A DNA stretch of 42,992 bases from Gamarada debralockiae (lineage: Eukaryota > Ascomycota > Leotiomycetes > Helotiales > Hyphodiscaceae): contig NXFV01000463.1 of NCBI GenBank assembly GCA_002803225.1, forward strand, positions 1 through 42,992, in the 5' to 3' direction. Below, one piece after another: positions 20,665 through 33,129 of the stretch. Both the position numbers and the translations under genes were made by a program. Each line of letters begins with the position of its first letter. Positions within the stretch are counted from its first letter, which is position 1. Below the pieces are notes generated by a model that was given only the letters and a program-made list of their open reading frames with translations, did not search any database and was not told the origin of the DNA.

Positions 20665-23600
20665 ATGGCTACGTTCAAGATTCACGAGGATGAGCCATTG
20701 CGCAAGCGACAGAAGCTTAGTTCGGAAGCTGAGCAGATCGCGGTATATTACCCCAACCATCTGCGTTCACCTAGGGTCTATTGCGTTTCTTTATACTTAT
20801 ATCGGATCTCTAGGCACCATTAAACTCTCTACCAGATGGTCGGAATCTGCAAGGAATTACCAATTCGGCCCTCGATGTCGACAAAGCAGACTCGAGTTTC
20901 ACTTTCACTCCCAGCCCACTCCCAAACTCCCCCGCCGACCCCACACTTGACTACATCCTCGACATAAACAAGTACATCCCCGTAGGATGTCTGCGAATTC
21001 AACGAAGCGACTGCGCGATCTCCTCCGAAATCTGGAAATCATGTAGCTCTTGGCACGCATTCGCCCACCCACGCGATGTCTATAACGCTCAAGGCGGCCC
21101 CTACCTACTCAACAAAATCCAGGAGCATTTGCTCAACTCGCCGGTGCTACAGCCGTATCGCGCTGTGCATAATGCTGGATGGATTCGGATGGAGTTCAAG
21201 ACGATGGATCAACATTTGGGTCAGATTCGCGTATACATTTTGCCCGATGATGTGGGACGGGGAAGCATTGATCGCCAGCAGAGCTCTTTGCGGAAAGCAA
21301 TGCAGCTTTTGATTGCGCAGATGGATATTTCGAAGGCGACTTGGAGTGGAGAATGGTCTGAGGATACACCGGTTGCGCATATCGATTCATCACTGGATGA
21401 GAAGCCGAAGGAAGATGTTTCGTTGTTCTACCTATTCAACACGCTCCCTTCGCCAAAGCCAGATCCGGGAATTGTTGTTGATCGACATTCCCGAGAAGCT
21501 ATGTATAGAATACTTGATAGTGATATTGAAGGACTGACGACGAAGATGCATTTATACCAGCGACGATCTGCGGCTTTGATGCTTCAACGAGAGGCCCAAC
21601 CGTCTCAAATCATCGATCCGAGATTGAGACCGATTGTAGATCAAAAGGGAGCCACTTGGTACTGCGATTTGGATGCTGGATCTTGCCTCCGAGAACCTCG
21701 TACCTATGAGTCTGCAAAGGGTGGCATTTGTGCGGAAACTATGGGACTTGGAAAGACGTTGATCTGTTTGGCTTTGATTCTCGCCACTAGAGAACTCTCA
21801 TCTCAAATCCCTGCTGAATACTCCGTTGGTACGATCCCCGTTCGTTCGAAGACGGGGTCACTGAAGGATATGGCTGCTGCAACGATTGGCCGGACTGGAA
21901 CTCCTTGGAAGAGTCACTTTGCCGCAATGGAAGCTGAAGGTTACGATTTCTCGCAATGCCTTCAAGCTATTCGCAAAGGTGCGGGCCATTACCATCTTCC
22001 TAGCCCCGTCCCACGCCGAGAGTCGCGAAATCCAGTCGTTATTCCACCTCGAAAGATCTGGCTCACCACTGCGACTATCGTGGTTGTCCCACCGAACTTA
22101 GTTCAGCAGTGGCGCCATGAGATTAAGAAGCATACGGTTGGCCTCAAAGTTTTAGTCATGAACAGCAACAAGGCAAAACTTCCACCTGCGCAGGAACTTG
22201 CAGAATTCGATCTCATTCTTTTCAGCAAGCCCCGTTTTGATAAGGAAGCTAAGGATGGCAGTGATGAACAGGGAAGACGCCGTACGACGACAAACAGTGT
22301 CTGTCGATGCCCTTACATTGGCAACACCAGAGAACGAGACTGCACGTGCTTTAAGGAGGAGGACGCATATCGCTCTCCATTGAAGGATCTGCACTTCAAG
22401 CGCTTGATCACCGACGAAGGACACAACTTTGGCAATACTTCAAGCAGCTCTCGGACAGAGGCCGTCACTGTGGTTGAGTTTCTGCAGCTGTCGTCTCGCT
22501 GGATCGTATCTGGAACCCCTACCCAAGGACTGTACGGTGCAGAGGTTGCACTGAGTAATTCAGAAGGCTCTTCGATGTCTAACACTCCACTCCAATCAGA
22601 TGCTGATGAGAACACCCGATATTTGACAGGAGGTATTCCTATCAAATTATTGGAACTGCCTGACTCGTCGGACACCGCCTTGGAAACCTCAAGCGATCAG
22701 GAAAAGGCATTTTACAGGCAAGAGCGCAAAGATCTGGAGAAGCTTGGTAATATCGCGACGGTGTATCTCAAAGCTCGCCCATGGGCAAATACTCACGACG
22801 ACAATGATCTGGCATCTTGGTCGCAACATGTGATGCAACCGCGACATGGATCGAAGAGTCACGGCAATATGGACTGTCTGAAATCCACATTGGAAGGCAT
22901 GATCATTCGCCATAGACCCGAGGATGTTAGTCTGGACGTCACACTTCCTCCACTCCACCAGACAGTTGTCTATCTGGATGGATCTATGCAGGACAAGCTA
23001 TCTCTCAACATGTTCTCGATGATGATTGTTTCTAACGCGGTTACCTCGGAGCGCAAAGATAATGATTACCTCTTCCACCCCCGACAGCGAAAGGCCTTGC
23101 AATTACTTGTTTCGAACTTACGCCAAGCCTCATTCTTCTGGTCTGGATTTACCAGGGACGATGTTCAAGTCACTATTGATATTGCCAAGAAGTTCCTAGA
23201 GAAGAAAGAAGTGCCTGTGAGTGCCGAGGACGAAGTGTTATTGAAAGATGCCATCAAAGTGGGAGAAAATATCCTCTCGAACACCATCTCCAAGGAAATT
23301 AGCCACTGGCACGAAATGCCAATGTACATCCAGAATGAATGTTCCGAAGATGTCCGTGCTGCTTGGTCACTCGATGGAGACACAAGAAACCCGACGTTGA
23401 TGGGAGCCACTATGGTACACGGCATGCACGATTTCGTCAGCAAACAACTGTGGAAGGAAGACCCAACGGATGGATTGGTCGAGGAAGGCAAGCGGGCTTT
23501 GAGCGCTGCGTATCTGGCACAGCATCCTCCGCCAAATACTCGTCCTCCAAAAATGACAGGCAAAGACCCAAAGCTTGCCAAGAAGGCTGTTGAACAAGCT

Positions 23601-25643
23601 GCACCTGCTTTAGCTGGTGGGGTTTCAGTTGGTGATGGGTCTACTCCGAAGAAGCGATCTCGACCCTATTCGGTTGGGACCGTAAAGCCTGAATTAATCG
23701 AAGGCTCGGCAAAAACTGCTGAAGGCTTGACAGTTAGCGAGGTAACTCAGACTGGTGATAACCGGGAACAGTTCAATGACCTGTTCGCCCATAGTAAACC
23801 AAAATCGGCGCTCAAGAAATCGAAAAAGACAGAGATTGCAGGCACTTTGGATCCATCTTCTCCTCTCGCCTCCACAGCCATAGTCTCGACCTCTTCAGCT
23901 AAGCTCTCATATCTTATGGATCGCATCATCACCTACCAAGCAACTGAAAAAATTATCGTCTTCTACGAGGCTGACAACGTTGCCTACTACATCGCCCAAG
24001 CTCTCGAAATTTTGGGGATTGAGCATCTAATTTATGCCAAGTCCCTTGCCTCGTCTCGTCGATCTGACTATGTCGTTACATTCAATCAGACCGAAACCTT
24101 CCGTGTTCTTCTCATGGACGTCTCACAAGCTGCTTTTGGCTTGGACATGAGTTCAGCATCTCGCGTCTACTTCGTCAACCCTGTCTTCTCACCGCAAATC
24201 GAAGCCCAAGCTGTCAAGCGAGCCCATCGAATTGGCCAGACCAAGGCCGTTTTTGTCGAAACACTTGTCTTGAAAGGCAGTATCGAAGAGGTCATCTTGG
24301 AGCGAAGAAAAGACATGAGCAACGAAGAGCACAACAAGTGCAAATCCATTCTCGACGATCAGACCATGTACGATTGGATCCGAAACGTGCGCTTCTTGCC
24401 ACTCCCCTCAGACGGAGTCCCAGGTCCAGAGCAGATGGCGAAATTGGAGACTCCCCAACTTGTGTTCGGTAGAGGTGTTACGAGAATTGGAGAACGTGAT
24501 CCAGATGCTGGTCTGGTACTTGACTCCTTGAGTCCGAAGGCCAAGGGGAAACGAACCAAGAAAGCCAGTTTCGCAGACGACGAGCCCGCTGTCAGTAGCA
24601 AGTCGAAGGGCAAGAGAAAGTTGGCGTTCGCCATTCCTGAAGCAGACGGATATATCGAACCGACAACTAGTGACGACGAAGAAGAACGAGAGAAAGAACA
24701 AGAAGAGGCCAAGCGCCAGATGAAGAGCAAGTCCGTTTTTTTCGAGACTGCAGAACTTAATACCAGCAGCATGCTTCTCAATATTGCGGGACTAAATCCA
24801 GCCGATGATCCATTCCGATTCCACGAGTCTCCTGGCCAAAGTCCCGGTACGGATGACGGTAACTCTCAATTCCCTTTCATGCCACCACAGCCCTCAAACT
24901 TGTCTTCACCATTTCAATTATGGAGCTTTGGGTCACGACTGCCACCTTCGGTCTCTCTTTCCGGAGCACCTCCAAGCTCTGGATCCCTCTCCTCTGGACC
25001 TCCGACGCCTCCTGTCTTGCCCTCACTACGTCGAGCCTTGCCTACTTACCACCCGCTAATTCCCTCGGTACCGTCAAGTTCGTTTATCTCGCAACCTTCG
25101 GTCTCGCAACCTTCGGTCTCGCCTTCTTTCGGCCCACCCACCAACTCTATCCCTGACGATGAAATCGAATACTCAGTTGCACGTCCTACCCGCAAGAAGC
25201 CACGTACGCAAGTTTTAGGCGTCAGAATGCCAGGCGGCGAATTCAAACTCCCTCCTCGGAACTACAACACATCCAAATCTCCTTCTGCTTCAAGCTCAAA
25301 CTCAGAGTCCGCATCTCCGTCGCCTACCTCGAGCTCAGGCTTGACTTCCGGCTCTGGTTTGAGTGGTATGTCTGGTGTGGCGAATGGAGAGGCATCAAGC
25401 CTAACCAAGGCCCAGAGAGCCAGACTCGATGAGAAAGGTGCGAAGAGTCTGCTTGTGAAGATGAAAATGGGACATGCGGCGAATAATATGGGGGGGGTTG
25501 AGGAGAAATCGAATGTTTGGCGCGCGGAGATGTGTGCTAGTGGTGCGAAGATTGGGAAGAGGGGTTGGGAGAGATCGGACGCTTCTGAGCCTCCTGTAGC
25601 GAAGAAAGCTAAGACTAGTCAGCAAGGCAGTGGGAAAGAGTGA
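20665..25643 (+). CDS. SNF2-family ATPase (Rad5/HLTF/SHPRH-like), 1635 aa
   Basis: Proposed CDS join(20665..20742, 20814..25643). A 26-residue first exon (MATFKIHEDEPLRKRQKL, a possible nuclear localisation signal) joins through a 71-nt intron to a long open exon. Helicase motif I is ETMGLGKT (K340), motif II is DEGH (D560-H563), and motif VI is VKRAHRIGQT (about 1159-1169). About 150 residues separate motif I from the VVPPNLVQQWRHEIKKH motif Ia region, a large insertion as in Rad5/SHPRH-type enzymes. Just before motif II lies a C523-x-C525-x10-C536-x-C538 cluster. No C3HC4 RING was seen. The C-terminal 500 residues are charged, then Ser/Pro-rich and probably disordered, with a duplicated SQPSV from a 15-bp tandem repeat at 25089-25118. 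The likely role is ATP-driven DNA translocation or remodelling in the nucleus; the exact orthologue is not certain. Confidence 0.9.
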
Positions 25644-27237
25644 CGATGGAATTGCGGAGACGCTCGTTTCTTGATGTGTATGATTGTATGATTGGGATGA
25701 GTTATTGAGATGGGAATGAGTACGCTGGAGTGTGTGATAATACGATACGAGGAATGCGTTGAGCAACGGCGTTTATGGATTCGCAATACAGGGTAAAACA
25801 GAGGGCCTGACTGAACGGACTTAACTCTGTCGGGGAATCATGTACCATACATAAGAAATAAATGACGCTCTCTTCTAGTCCACTTGGTGTCCGGGTGATG
25901 AGAGGTTGGCTCCTCCGCTTGTTGTGACGCTGGGGCATAAAATGAGATACGTCTTCCAGGAAACCTTCGGTAACCTCTACGTACGGCATCGTAGACTTCA
26001 TGGACCAGATTTGCTGGAGCTGCTTCGAAATTAAACTTCTAACGCCTCTTCGCTTGCAAAGGCAAAGTCTCGACAGCTCAGGACTTCACTCAGCCTGCCC
26101 AGGTGCAGTTGGAGACCCGTGTTTTCATTCTCGTCATCCCTCCGTATGTCGTCATTTCTCCTCCAGCGGGCATTTCATGGTTTTCGTCGAATTTGTGGGT
26201 CAAATTCCCCGTGTCCCGCCATACGCGTCCCAGAATCCCCAATAAATCTTTACTAGGGCTTCTGGGCTCTGTCTTTTCTGAGTCTTTTCCATTTCTTTTT
26301 TAGGAGACTTATATGAAGTCGTACCGGTTAGTGGCCCAATCTATCGTGTCCTCTCCACGTGATCTACTTGTGAGATGGCGTCACTTTACTTGTCTGCAGC
26401 GATGTGCCACAGAAGCTTTTGCTACTAATATTGGTTTTGAGCTGAGTGATTATCTGAAGTAGTATATGGTGCTCATAGCTGCAAAGAGAACATGCAGTAT
26501 AAAGTCTGTTGGATTGTGAGTGGGCGAGTCGAGTAACCATTAAGATACCATGACGAAATCCACATTTCTCGTTGCAAACTAAGGGGTCGAAAGCGAAGTC
26601 AGAGATGCAACAGTTGCCGACCATTGAGGTTTCTGAATTTACAGAGATCTCGGATTAAGGTTCCGAGAAGTGCAATCTTAGTATTTAGTGTCGTTTTTTT
26701 CCTATCTCGTCATCGAGGAAATCACCGTCGGTATTTTCTCTGAGCGGCGAGAAGAGGTCGAACAGTCAACTGCAGGAAAACGCTCCAATATCAGGATGTC
26801 GGAGGGCGACTTGCCCCTCTCGCACTGACTTCTTCGGCATCTCTTGGAAGAGCAACTTTTAGGGCTTTGTAGTATGCTTAAATCGCGGTGGGTGGTTGGT
26901 ATCCATGATTTACAGTTACTGTGTTTTTTAGACCATGTCCCTACACTCTTCTATGTTGATCAACGTCTAGGACCGGCAGCTCAGGTCGTGTCAATTGACA
27001 GAATTGTAAAAAAATCACCCTGATACTTCGTTTGCTGGGACGATAATTGAAGAGCTCAAAAAGCGAATGTAAGCCCAACAAGTCCTTTGAGGTAAGAACT
27101 TATTTCATTCAAATGCTGTCGTAATATCTAACAATGTACTTAATTAAGTACTGTACAAAAGAATCCCCCGGGTATGCATCGTGGTATCAACAACTATCAT
27201 CATAAGTACAAAGGAAAGCCGTCGAGGCCAAATCAAA
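25644..27237. other. 1.6-kb intergenic region, no gene seen
   Basis: The region lies between the converging SNF2 and UbiA-family genes. Frames on both strands are short, without family resemblance or plausible exon joins. A CACGTG box lies at 26356-26361 and a TTAATTAA palindrome near 27140. It marks the change from the dense left half to the sparse right half of the window. Confidence 0.5.
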
Positions 27238-28291
27238 TCAATACCAGCTCAGTCCTCCTGGATGTTTAAACAACGGTAACAGATATAGTCCCACAAGCCA
27301 AAGACACCAAAGCTTGAAAGTCTTCTTATCCGCTTGCAAGCTCCTCAAAAACAACGTCCTCCCCGTGATACATCCTCCCAAGCCGACGGGCAAAACATAC
27401 CCCCACCAATCCAACCTCCAAAACATCGGGGCGATTAAAGAAAACGCAAGAATAACGACAGCATTCACAAACCGCGTAAGCCCATCACCAAGCACAATCG
27501 GCAACGTCCTCCTCCCCCTTTCACGATCTCCCTCCTGATCCTCCATATCCTGAAACTGGATAGTGAACGTGATAACGGCCGCTATCACCGCGAGCCATTG
27601 ATAAGTTGTTGTGTTTAAGGTGTGCATGGGATATCCGCACAGGACTTGCGTCGCACCGGCAGCGAAAGTGATGAAGCCAAGCGCATTGTTGATGTGTCTG
27701 ACAAAGAAATTCTCGTCTGCTGCGCCCAGGTCGTTGTATATCCACGTCAGTACCATCAAGATGACGCTTTCGTCGCGACCGCCGAGAAAGAGTGTCAAGA
27801 TATATACGAGTGGGATTGAGCAGAGGAGGAGGTAGCGCGCAGTGTTTGGAGTGATTCGGGCGGATGGTAGAGCGCGCCAAGGCTTGTTGATCGAGTCTTC
27901 GAGGATGGAGTTTGGGAGGCGCTGGTTGGCGAGGTTGAAGAGCCAGAGGTTGGACCATGTCCATAGGAGGGACGATGGAAGACGGAAGAGGATGTTCGAG
28001 ATCGTAGGAGAAGAGTTGGTGGTGAGAAGAGAGCCAGAGAGAGTGGCTGCTAAAGCAAAGGTAGTTGCTGGAAAAACAGTAGTTTTGAAGTCAGACTTGG
28101 TGATGAGATAGGCTGTCCTCAGGTGGTAGAGGACGCGCCCTCGAAACCCCTGTGATAAACTCAGTCAGCTTGCGCTCGCCAAATAAGCAAATCCAGAGGG
28201 AACAATCCCAGCTTGAAGTTAGATATCTTACCAGGCCGACAAAATCATCTTTGAAGGGTTTACAGTCTTTCATCATCGAGAAGTCCGCCAT
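27238..28291 (-). CDS. UbiA-family membrane prenyltransferase or terpene cyclase-like protein
   Basis: Proposed CDS complement(join(27238..28149, 28150+82-nt intron, 28232..28291)), that is exons 28291-28232 and 28149-27238, 323 aa. The intron has GTAAGA and CACAG ends and joins FVGL to GFRGRVLYHL. The second UbiA motif is canonical: D221-x2-D224-x3-D228 (DMEDQEGD). The first is altered: where NDxxDxxxD is expected there is NLANQRLPNSILEDSINKPW (N92, Q96, D105), a pattern I associate with a large group of fungal UbiA proteins. Several hydrophobic segments flank both motifs (for example YLLLCSIPLVYILTLFL and AVIAAVITFTIQF). UbiA enzymes use Mg2+-bound diphosphate substrates at the membrane; some fungal members, such as the fumagillin-pathway cyclase, are terpene cyclases. 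The substrate cannot be told, and no biosynthetic partner gene is adjacent. Confidence 0.85.
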
Positions 28292-29214
28292 ATCGACATT
28301 CTGTGGTAGAACTTCGAAGTCATGCTGGAACCCAAATTCTACAAAGAGGAATCAAAGATGGTAGGAGAAGATTTGCGATTCTGCCTTGAGCGGATCTGAC
28401 CACACTAACCCTCTGGGAGAGTACCAGTATTGGTGTGGTGGGTACAAGACAATAGTGCAGTGGATAAATAATGCAACACCCCTACCATAATGCTTTGGAT
28501 CGAGGTAGTGCGAGGAAATTGTTCTTTATGAAATGAAAATACGTCCGCAGTCAGAGTTCATTGGCTCAGAACTCAGGGTGCGGCTCAGAAAATACCCTCA
28601 GGGATTATGACAATTGGTCAATCATAGGATGTAACATTAAGAGTAAAAACAGACGAGGGAATCGGGCATGACGCCCATCTTCACTTCCCATTTATTGGGT
28701 GACAAGGGACATGCATTGGCGAGAAGATCGTTCATATGGTACAGTTCAGGGGGGACGTTCGCTAAACTAGCTGGTAGAGCTAGGACTAGGTGAAGCTTGG
28801 ACGGCGCACAGGCCAGATAAGGTGTAGTAAGCCATCGTGGAGATTACACGAGGCTAGAAATAGGAAAAACGACGGAAAATCTTTATTTCCAAAGACGGAG
28901 AGGAATTATTCAGCATTGGTTACCAAAACTCAAAGCCTTATTTGCTGTTTGGCTTCGTAACTCCGCCCAATTGCATATTTGGGAGCAGAGGAGTTTCTGA
29001 TGCTTCTAGGGTGGTGGTCAGAACTTTCCACCGCACAGTCCCCACTACAGAACGTGTGCTGTAGACTCAGCACAGACTCAGTCAGAAGCAACGTCATTGC
29101 AATCAACTTCTAGTCCATATACTTTCAACAATGCATGGTGCTTTTGCTTCAGGCACATTGGTCGCAAGAAATAAGATGGAAGCTGTCTACAGATTTTGAA
29201 GCTTTAATTTTCAA
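28292..29214. other. intergenic, no gene seen
   Basis: The right part of this stretch and the promoter of the UbiA-family gene at its left end show no coding signal. Only a short inverted repeat, CTACAG-N8-CTGTAG near 29043-29062, was noticed; it is weak. Confidence 0.45.
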
Positions 29215-29808
29215 TTATGGGAGCCTAACGTGATGACAATTGAGCTTCTGGGAGTTCTTTGTGGCGTCTGCAGGATGCAGCTGAAGACGGACCTTTCGGG
29301 TGGGCGTCCGGGGTGTCTTGCCCTGGTCCGACGCCACCGATCGCAGACCTTGCAGGCTGACACATAGCATACCAGGTGTCGGGCTATTCTCCGGGCCAAA
29401 CTTCGTGACAAGAGCGCCACTCATTTTATCTTCACTTAGGGTTTGAACAACAATTCCTTGGAGTACGAAGGTATGGTGTGTCCATTCACTACCAAATGGG
29501 AGGCTCTCCGCTGGACCCACCGAGGAAAACACTTCGCAAATGCAGTTTTTGCTATGGGTTTCAGCTAGGCTGTTTTCGACGAGCTCCAAGGACTCAATTT
29601 GAGAGTATCAAAATCCTGGCTCTTAGATTTGAATGAAGACGGAATACCGTGCGCAGCAGCACAAGCCATGAACAGGTGGTCCTTGAGTCTTGACTGCTGA
29701 TTCTCCGGCCCGTCTCCGTGCTCTCCCGCATTTGTCACCCAAAGGCCTGGCTACATCCGAGACATAGTTGATAGGCAGCATGGGTTGCAAACTCCCCACC
29801 TTGTTCAT
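29215..29808 (-). pseudogene. unidentified coding-like fragment, possibly a gene relic or small two-exon gene
   Basis: Two protein-like frames follow each other on the - strand. The first runs from an ATG at 29808 (MNKVGSLQPMLPINYVSDV) to a stop at 29623; the second, from 29589 to 29215, contains SLPFGSEWTHHTFVLQGIVV. An intron of about 56 nt with a weak GTATTC donor and a TTGAG acceptor could join them. The HTFVLQGIVV stretch faintly recalls the middle of fungal HET-type incompatibility proteins, but no HET domain signature is visible. I cannot assign a function, and it may be non-coding. It lies in a 2.6-kb gap between two membrane-protein genes, where such remnants are common. Confidence 0.25.
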
Positions 29809-30916
29809 TTTGATAACGCATTTGGAATACCAAGGAACGAGCCTTCCAGAATCAAATTACTTTTCGCCGGAAGAGTCCCGATACTGGCAAAATGGAGGAT
29901 GATCTCGACAGTGCTTTGTTCACTGGGTGGTGTGGAAACATCAGTTCTGAGCCTCTGCACTCTCCATCTTAGATCAGCTCAACGTCTGATCTGGTACCTG
30001 CATAAGTTGACTCACTTTGCAGCGAACTAATTGTAGTCTGTCATAGACTGAAAGTTTTGACGGTTACTTGGACTGAGCAACGCAAGTTCCTCTACTTTGA
30101 CGAATCATAAATTTACACAACACACCCAACCTCTCTGCGAATCTTCAGCTCCCTGTCAGTGCAGCTGAATTCAATCTGGAGGAGATGGTCGCTTGCAACG
30201 CGCCCCTTCAATATCACGCGCTTCTCTATGGGCACCCACACCAGCTGGCATCACACAAAGTCTGGTAAGAGATAAAGCATCTCACAATCCAATGAGGAAA
30301 ATCCATACCAAAAATAAGTCTTCATTTCTTTATTCGTTCTTTCCAATATCACAACCCCGGAGACGGGGCCTCTGCCGCGATTCCAAAACAAGGGTGCCTG
30401 TCTTCTGCAAGGAGTGGGGATCGAAGATCGTCCCACGGCCCCTGCGTGAACTTCGAGAAGTTTGGGATCCTGCCCCTGAAGATTGACAGACGGGCCTCCA
30501 CGTAATCTCAAATCGTCGGAACATTTTGCGGTGATTGGCACAGGCCAAGCGAGGGTGTGTGCCACAAAGCAGGGACAATATGCCGCCCCTTGCTTAAGTT
30601 GCTTCAATCTCTAAGAAACTGTCTGGATTTCAAAGAGAAGAAAGAAAGCACATCAAGCCAACCATGTTTTGGGACGTTCAATTAATTAATCAAGCTTATG
30701 GCTGGAGCTGAAGTTGCCGTTCGCGTATCAACAATTTGACTTGAGCCGCGTGCTGCGACCATTGCAGAAAGCGAAAAGTATTCACAGATATATCTCCAAA
30801 GCTCCACTCGGGATTTTGATTTTTGAGTTCTTGATAGTTGACCATACGTTCATTTACTCCATTACAATATCTTGAACCTGTCCATTCACAGAAGTCTTCT
30901 CGTTCACATTCCCAAA
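29809..30916. other. intergenic, upstream of the rhodopsin-domain gene
   Basis: Opposed frames around 30193-30607 are open on both strands but match nothing I recognise and overlap each other, so neither is called. The last 200 bases presumably carry the promoter of the gene starting at 30917. Confidence 0.45.
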
Positions 30917-32169
30917 ATGCTTGAATCACTGCAGCCTATCAGTTATGCTATCACTACCATCTTCTTTATACTATCTATGAGCACGATTTTACTGCGGACA
31001 TACATTCGAGGCCTTGTTGTCAGGAGTTTTGGTTGGGATGATTGGTGCATGCTTGCCATTCTGTTTTTCAATGGCGGTCATCTCTCCATACTTTACTACT
31101 TTCTGCTGAATGGTGGTGGTTTGTAAGTCATGCTTCCTCGATCCCAGACTCCAAGTTCTAACAGTCCCGCAGACATATTGAAGTGGCACTTGCGACCAAC
31201 GCACAATGGCTCATCAACTTGACCTACGTAAGTACCAAAACCTAAACCACACTTGTGTTCCCATTACTGATTTGATTCAGGCTCTTTTTGTCGAAGAAAT
31301 TTATTACGTATGGATGCACTGGGTGATTAAGATGGCATTCCTGCTCTTCTACCTCCGCTTCGCCAACACGAAACTTTTCAGAAACTTGGTCTACTGCACT
31401 ATGGGTCTGAACACCCTTACTGCCATCACGACTTGGTCGATTTACTGCTTACAATGCATACCTTTGGATGCATACTTTCACCCAGCCGCACATCCTGCTG
31501 TTAAATGCTTGGACAAAACTATTTTGGCCTTCGTTCCTGCAGCGTTGGTAAGTTTTCCACCCCACTCTTGAAGTCCGCAAGATCTGACAAGAATAGAACG
31601 TCTTCATTGACATTCTTATCGTCGTCCTTCCCATTCGTCCCCTCTGGATGATCCAAGTAAGCCTCCGCAAACGACTCATGCTCATCAGCATTGTCAGTCT
31701 CGGCGCAATCGTGGTCCTCATCTCGTCTCTTCGCATGATCGTACTTCGCGAATTTCAGCGAGGAACGGACTTCACCTACAGCCTCGGAAAACTCATCATA
31801 ATCTCATCCATCGAGATTGACGTCGCGATCATCGCTGCCAACGGACCCAGTCTGAAGGCCTTCTGGGCGCGTTTCGTCAGCCACTCGATGAAGTCTGCGA
31901 AACCAAGCACCGGATACGGCACTACCGGAAACAAACTCTCGGACTTGTCGAGTCAGAGGAAACGAACTATAATCTCGCAAGCGAGTTGTCAAGCTATGAA
32001 TGCTACGGATTTGCAGGAACAAGGGAGTGATAGTGTAGAAGAGTTGCGGAAGAACGATAGTGCGATTGTTGTCACTTCTTCTGTTGGTGTAGAGAGGAGT
32101 TCGGCGGACAGTCATGAGCGTGGGCAGGAGTGGGTACCGGATACATATAATAATTTTGGGGAGGTTTGA
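30917..32169 (+). CDS. fungal rhodopsin-domain integral membrane protein (PTH11/SAT4-like)
   Basis: Proposed CDS join(30917..31122, 31173..31227, 31281..31547, 31597..32169), 366 aa. The three introns (50, 53 and 49 nt) all have GTAAGT donors and restore one frame; the first carries a CTAAC branch site. The protein has the seven-helix layout of the fungal rhodopsin domain: an N-terminal helix (ITTIFFILSMSTILL), the GWDDWCMLAILFF motif, EEIYYVWMHWVIKMAFLLFYLR, an extracellular loop with conserved Cys (YCLQCIPLDAYF, VKCLDK), then NVFIDILIVVLPIRPLW and VSLGAIVVLISSLRMIVL. The C-terminal tail of about 110 residues is polar and probably cytoplasmic. Many such proteins are PTH11-like receptors, but this one lacks a visible N-terminal CFEM domain. 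The frame extends upstream only through a non-ATG codon, so 30917 is the start. Ligand and role are unknown. Confidence 0.88.
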
Positions 32170-33129
32170 GAGGGTGAAACATTGGTCTGTTTTCTTGTTC
32201 AAAGTTCTTTTAGCGTACATAACTACACCTCACCGGTTTTCTTAATCAGCTCAATGCAATAAAATAACAATAACTTAATTAAAATTTAATTCATACTTCG
32301 AAAGGTAAAATGTTGTGAAGTGGGAGCCAGTGCCTGTCGGAGCACAAATATCCCTTTGCCCAAGCCTTAAATCATTACGTCGTCCTGACAATTCAGTAAG
32401 TCCTCCATGAACACCCATTTGTTTTCGTATCACTCATTCCGCAACAGGTCAGACTCTTGGTACAAAAACTACAGAAAGAGGTTAAACACTGTCTTGAATT
32501 TGGACACTTCAAGAGAGGTTTGCGCCAGCCTGTATCAGGTCTTTTACCCCTTTCTAGCCTAACTTCACACATTCTGACCAAGGTAGAGGCGGAAATTTAG
32601 AAATATAACATTTAGTATCATCAAAACGACATTGGTAAGATGCACAGCGGCGATAATGATGATCGACAGCGAGAACACACATCAGAAGGGTCCCAGAATG
32701 TTCATCAGAGGCCAGGTACTAGGTTGGGTATCTTGACGCACGTCAAGTTTCTGAGCAGCTTGCTCATTTACTGCAACGCACGAACGCGACGGTGAAACTC
32801 AAAAGGCCTGAAACCTTGAGTTCCGAGCGTTCTCGTTCAGTGATCGAAAATTTCAATTTCCGCCTAGAAAGTACACTTTATACCTTGATTTAAGACTCCG
32901 ATTCATCCAACAATTCAAGTTGACATTCACCCCCCATTCGCCTCCTCGCAACCTCTCTCCAATCAATCCAACTCGCTGCCCAATAAACTAAAATCAGGGC
33001 CCTCCTTCTCCAACTCTTGTCCACTCCAGACTGCTAGACCGCCATGCCGACTATGCCCCTGCGCCCGTCCATTCCGTCTTCTCCTCAATGACACCATCTC
33101 CGCGCCTGATGTACGCTACTACTACTTTG
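32170..33129. other. intergenic, no gene seen
   Basis: About 950 bases between the rhodopsin-domain gene and the decayed NADH dehydrogenase. It is A+T-rich near 32270-32300 and pyrimidine-rich near 32930-33090. No convincing frame was found; part may be further remnant of the neighbouring pseudogene. Confidence 0.45.

Noticed and set aside
25089..25118. 15-bp tandem repeat in the SNF2 coding region
   Set aside because: It only duplicates SQPSV in a disordered tail; such short slippage repeats are ordinary.
24805..25156. Two + strand frames inside the SNF2 gene
   Set aside because: They are out-of-frame readings of the Ser/Pro-rich C-terminal coding region.
27238..28291. Terpenoid biosynthetic gene cluster around the UbiA-family gene
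   Set aside because: No terpene synthase, P450, polyketide synthase or transporter lies within the window, so a cluster is not supported.
30193..30607. Opposed frames of about 100 codons on both strands
   Set aside because: They overlap each other, match no family known to me, and lack flanking exon signals, so neither is supported.
30872..30916. Fifteen-residue N-terminal extension of the rhodopsin-domain protein
   Set aside because: The extension would begin at TTG, not ATG; the first ATG in frame is at 30917 and suits the family.
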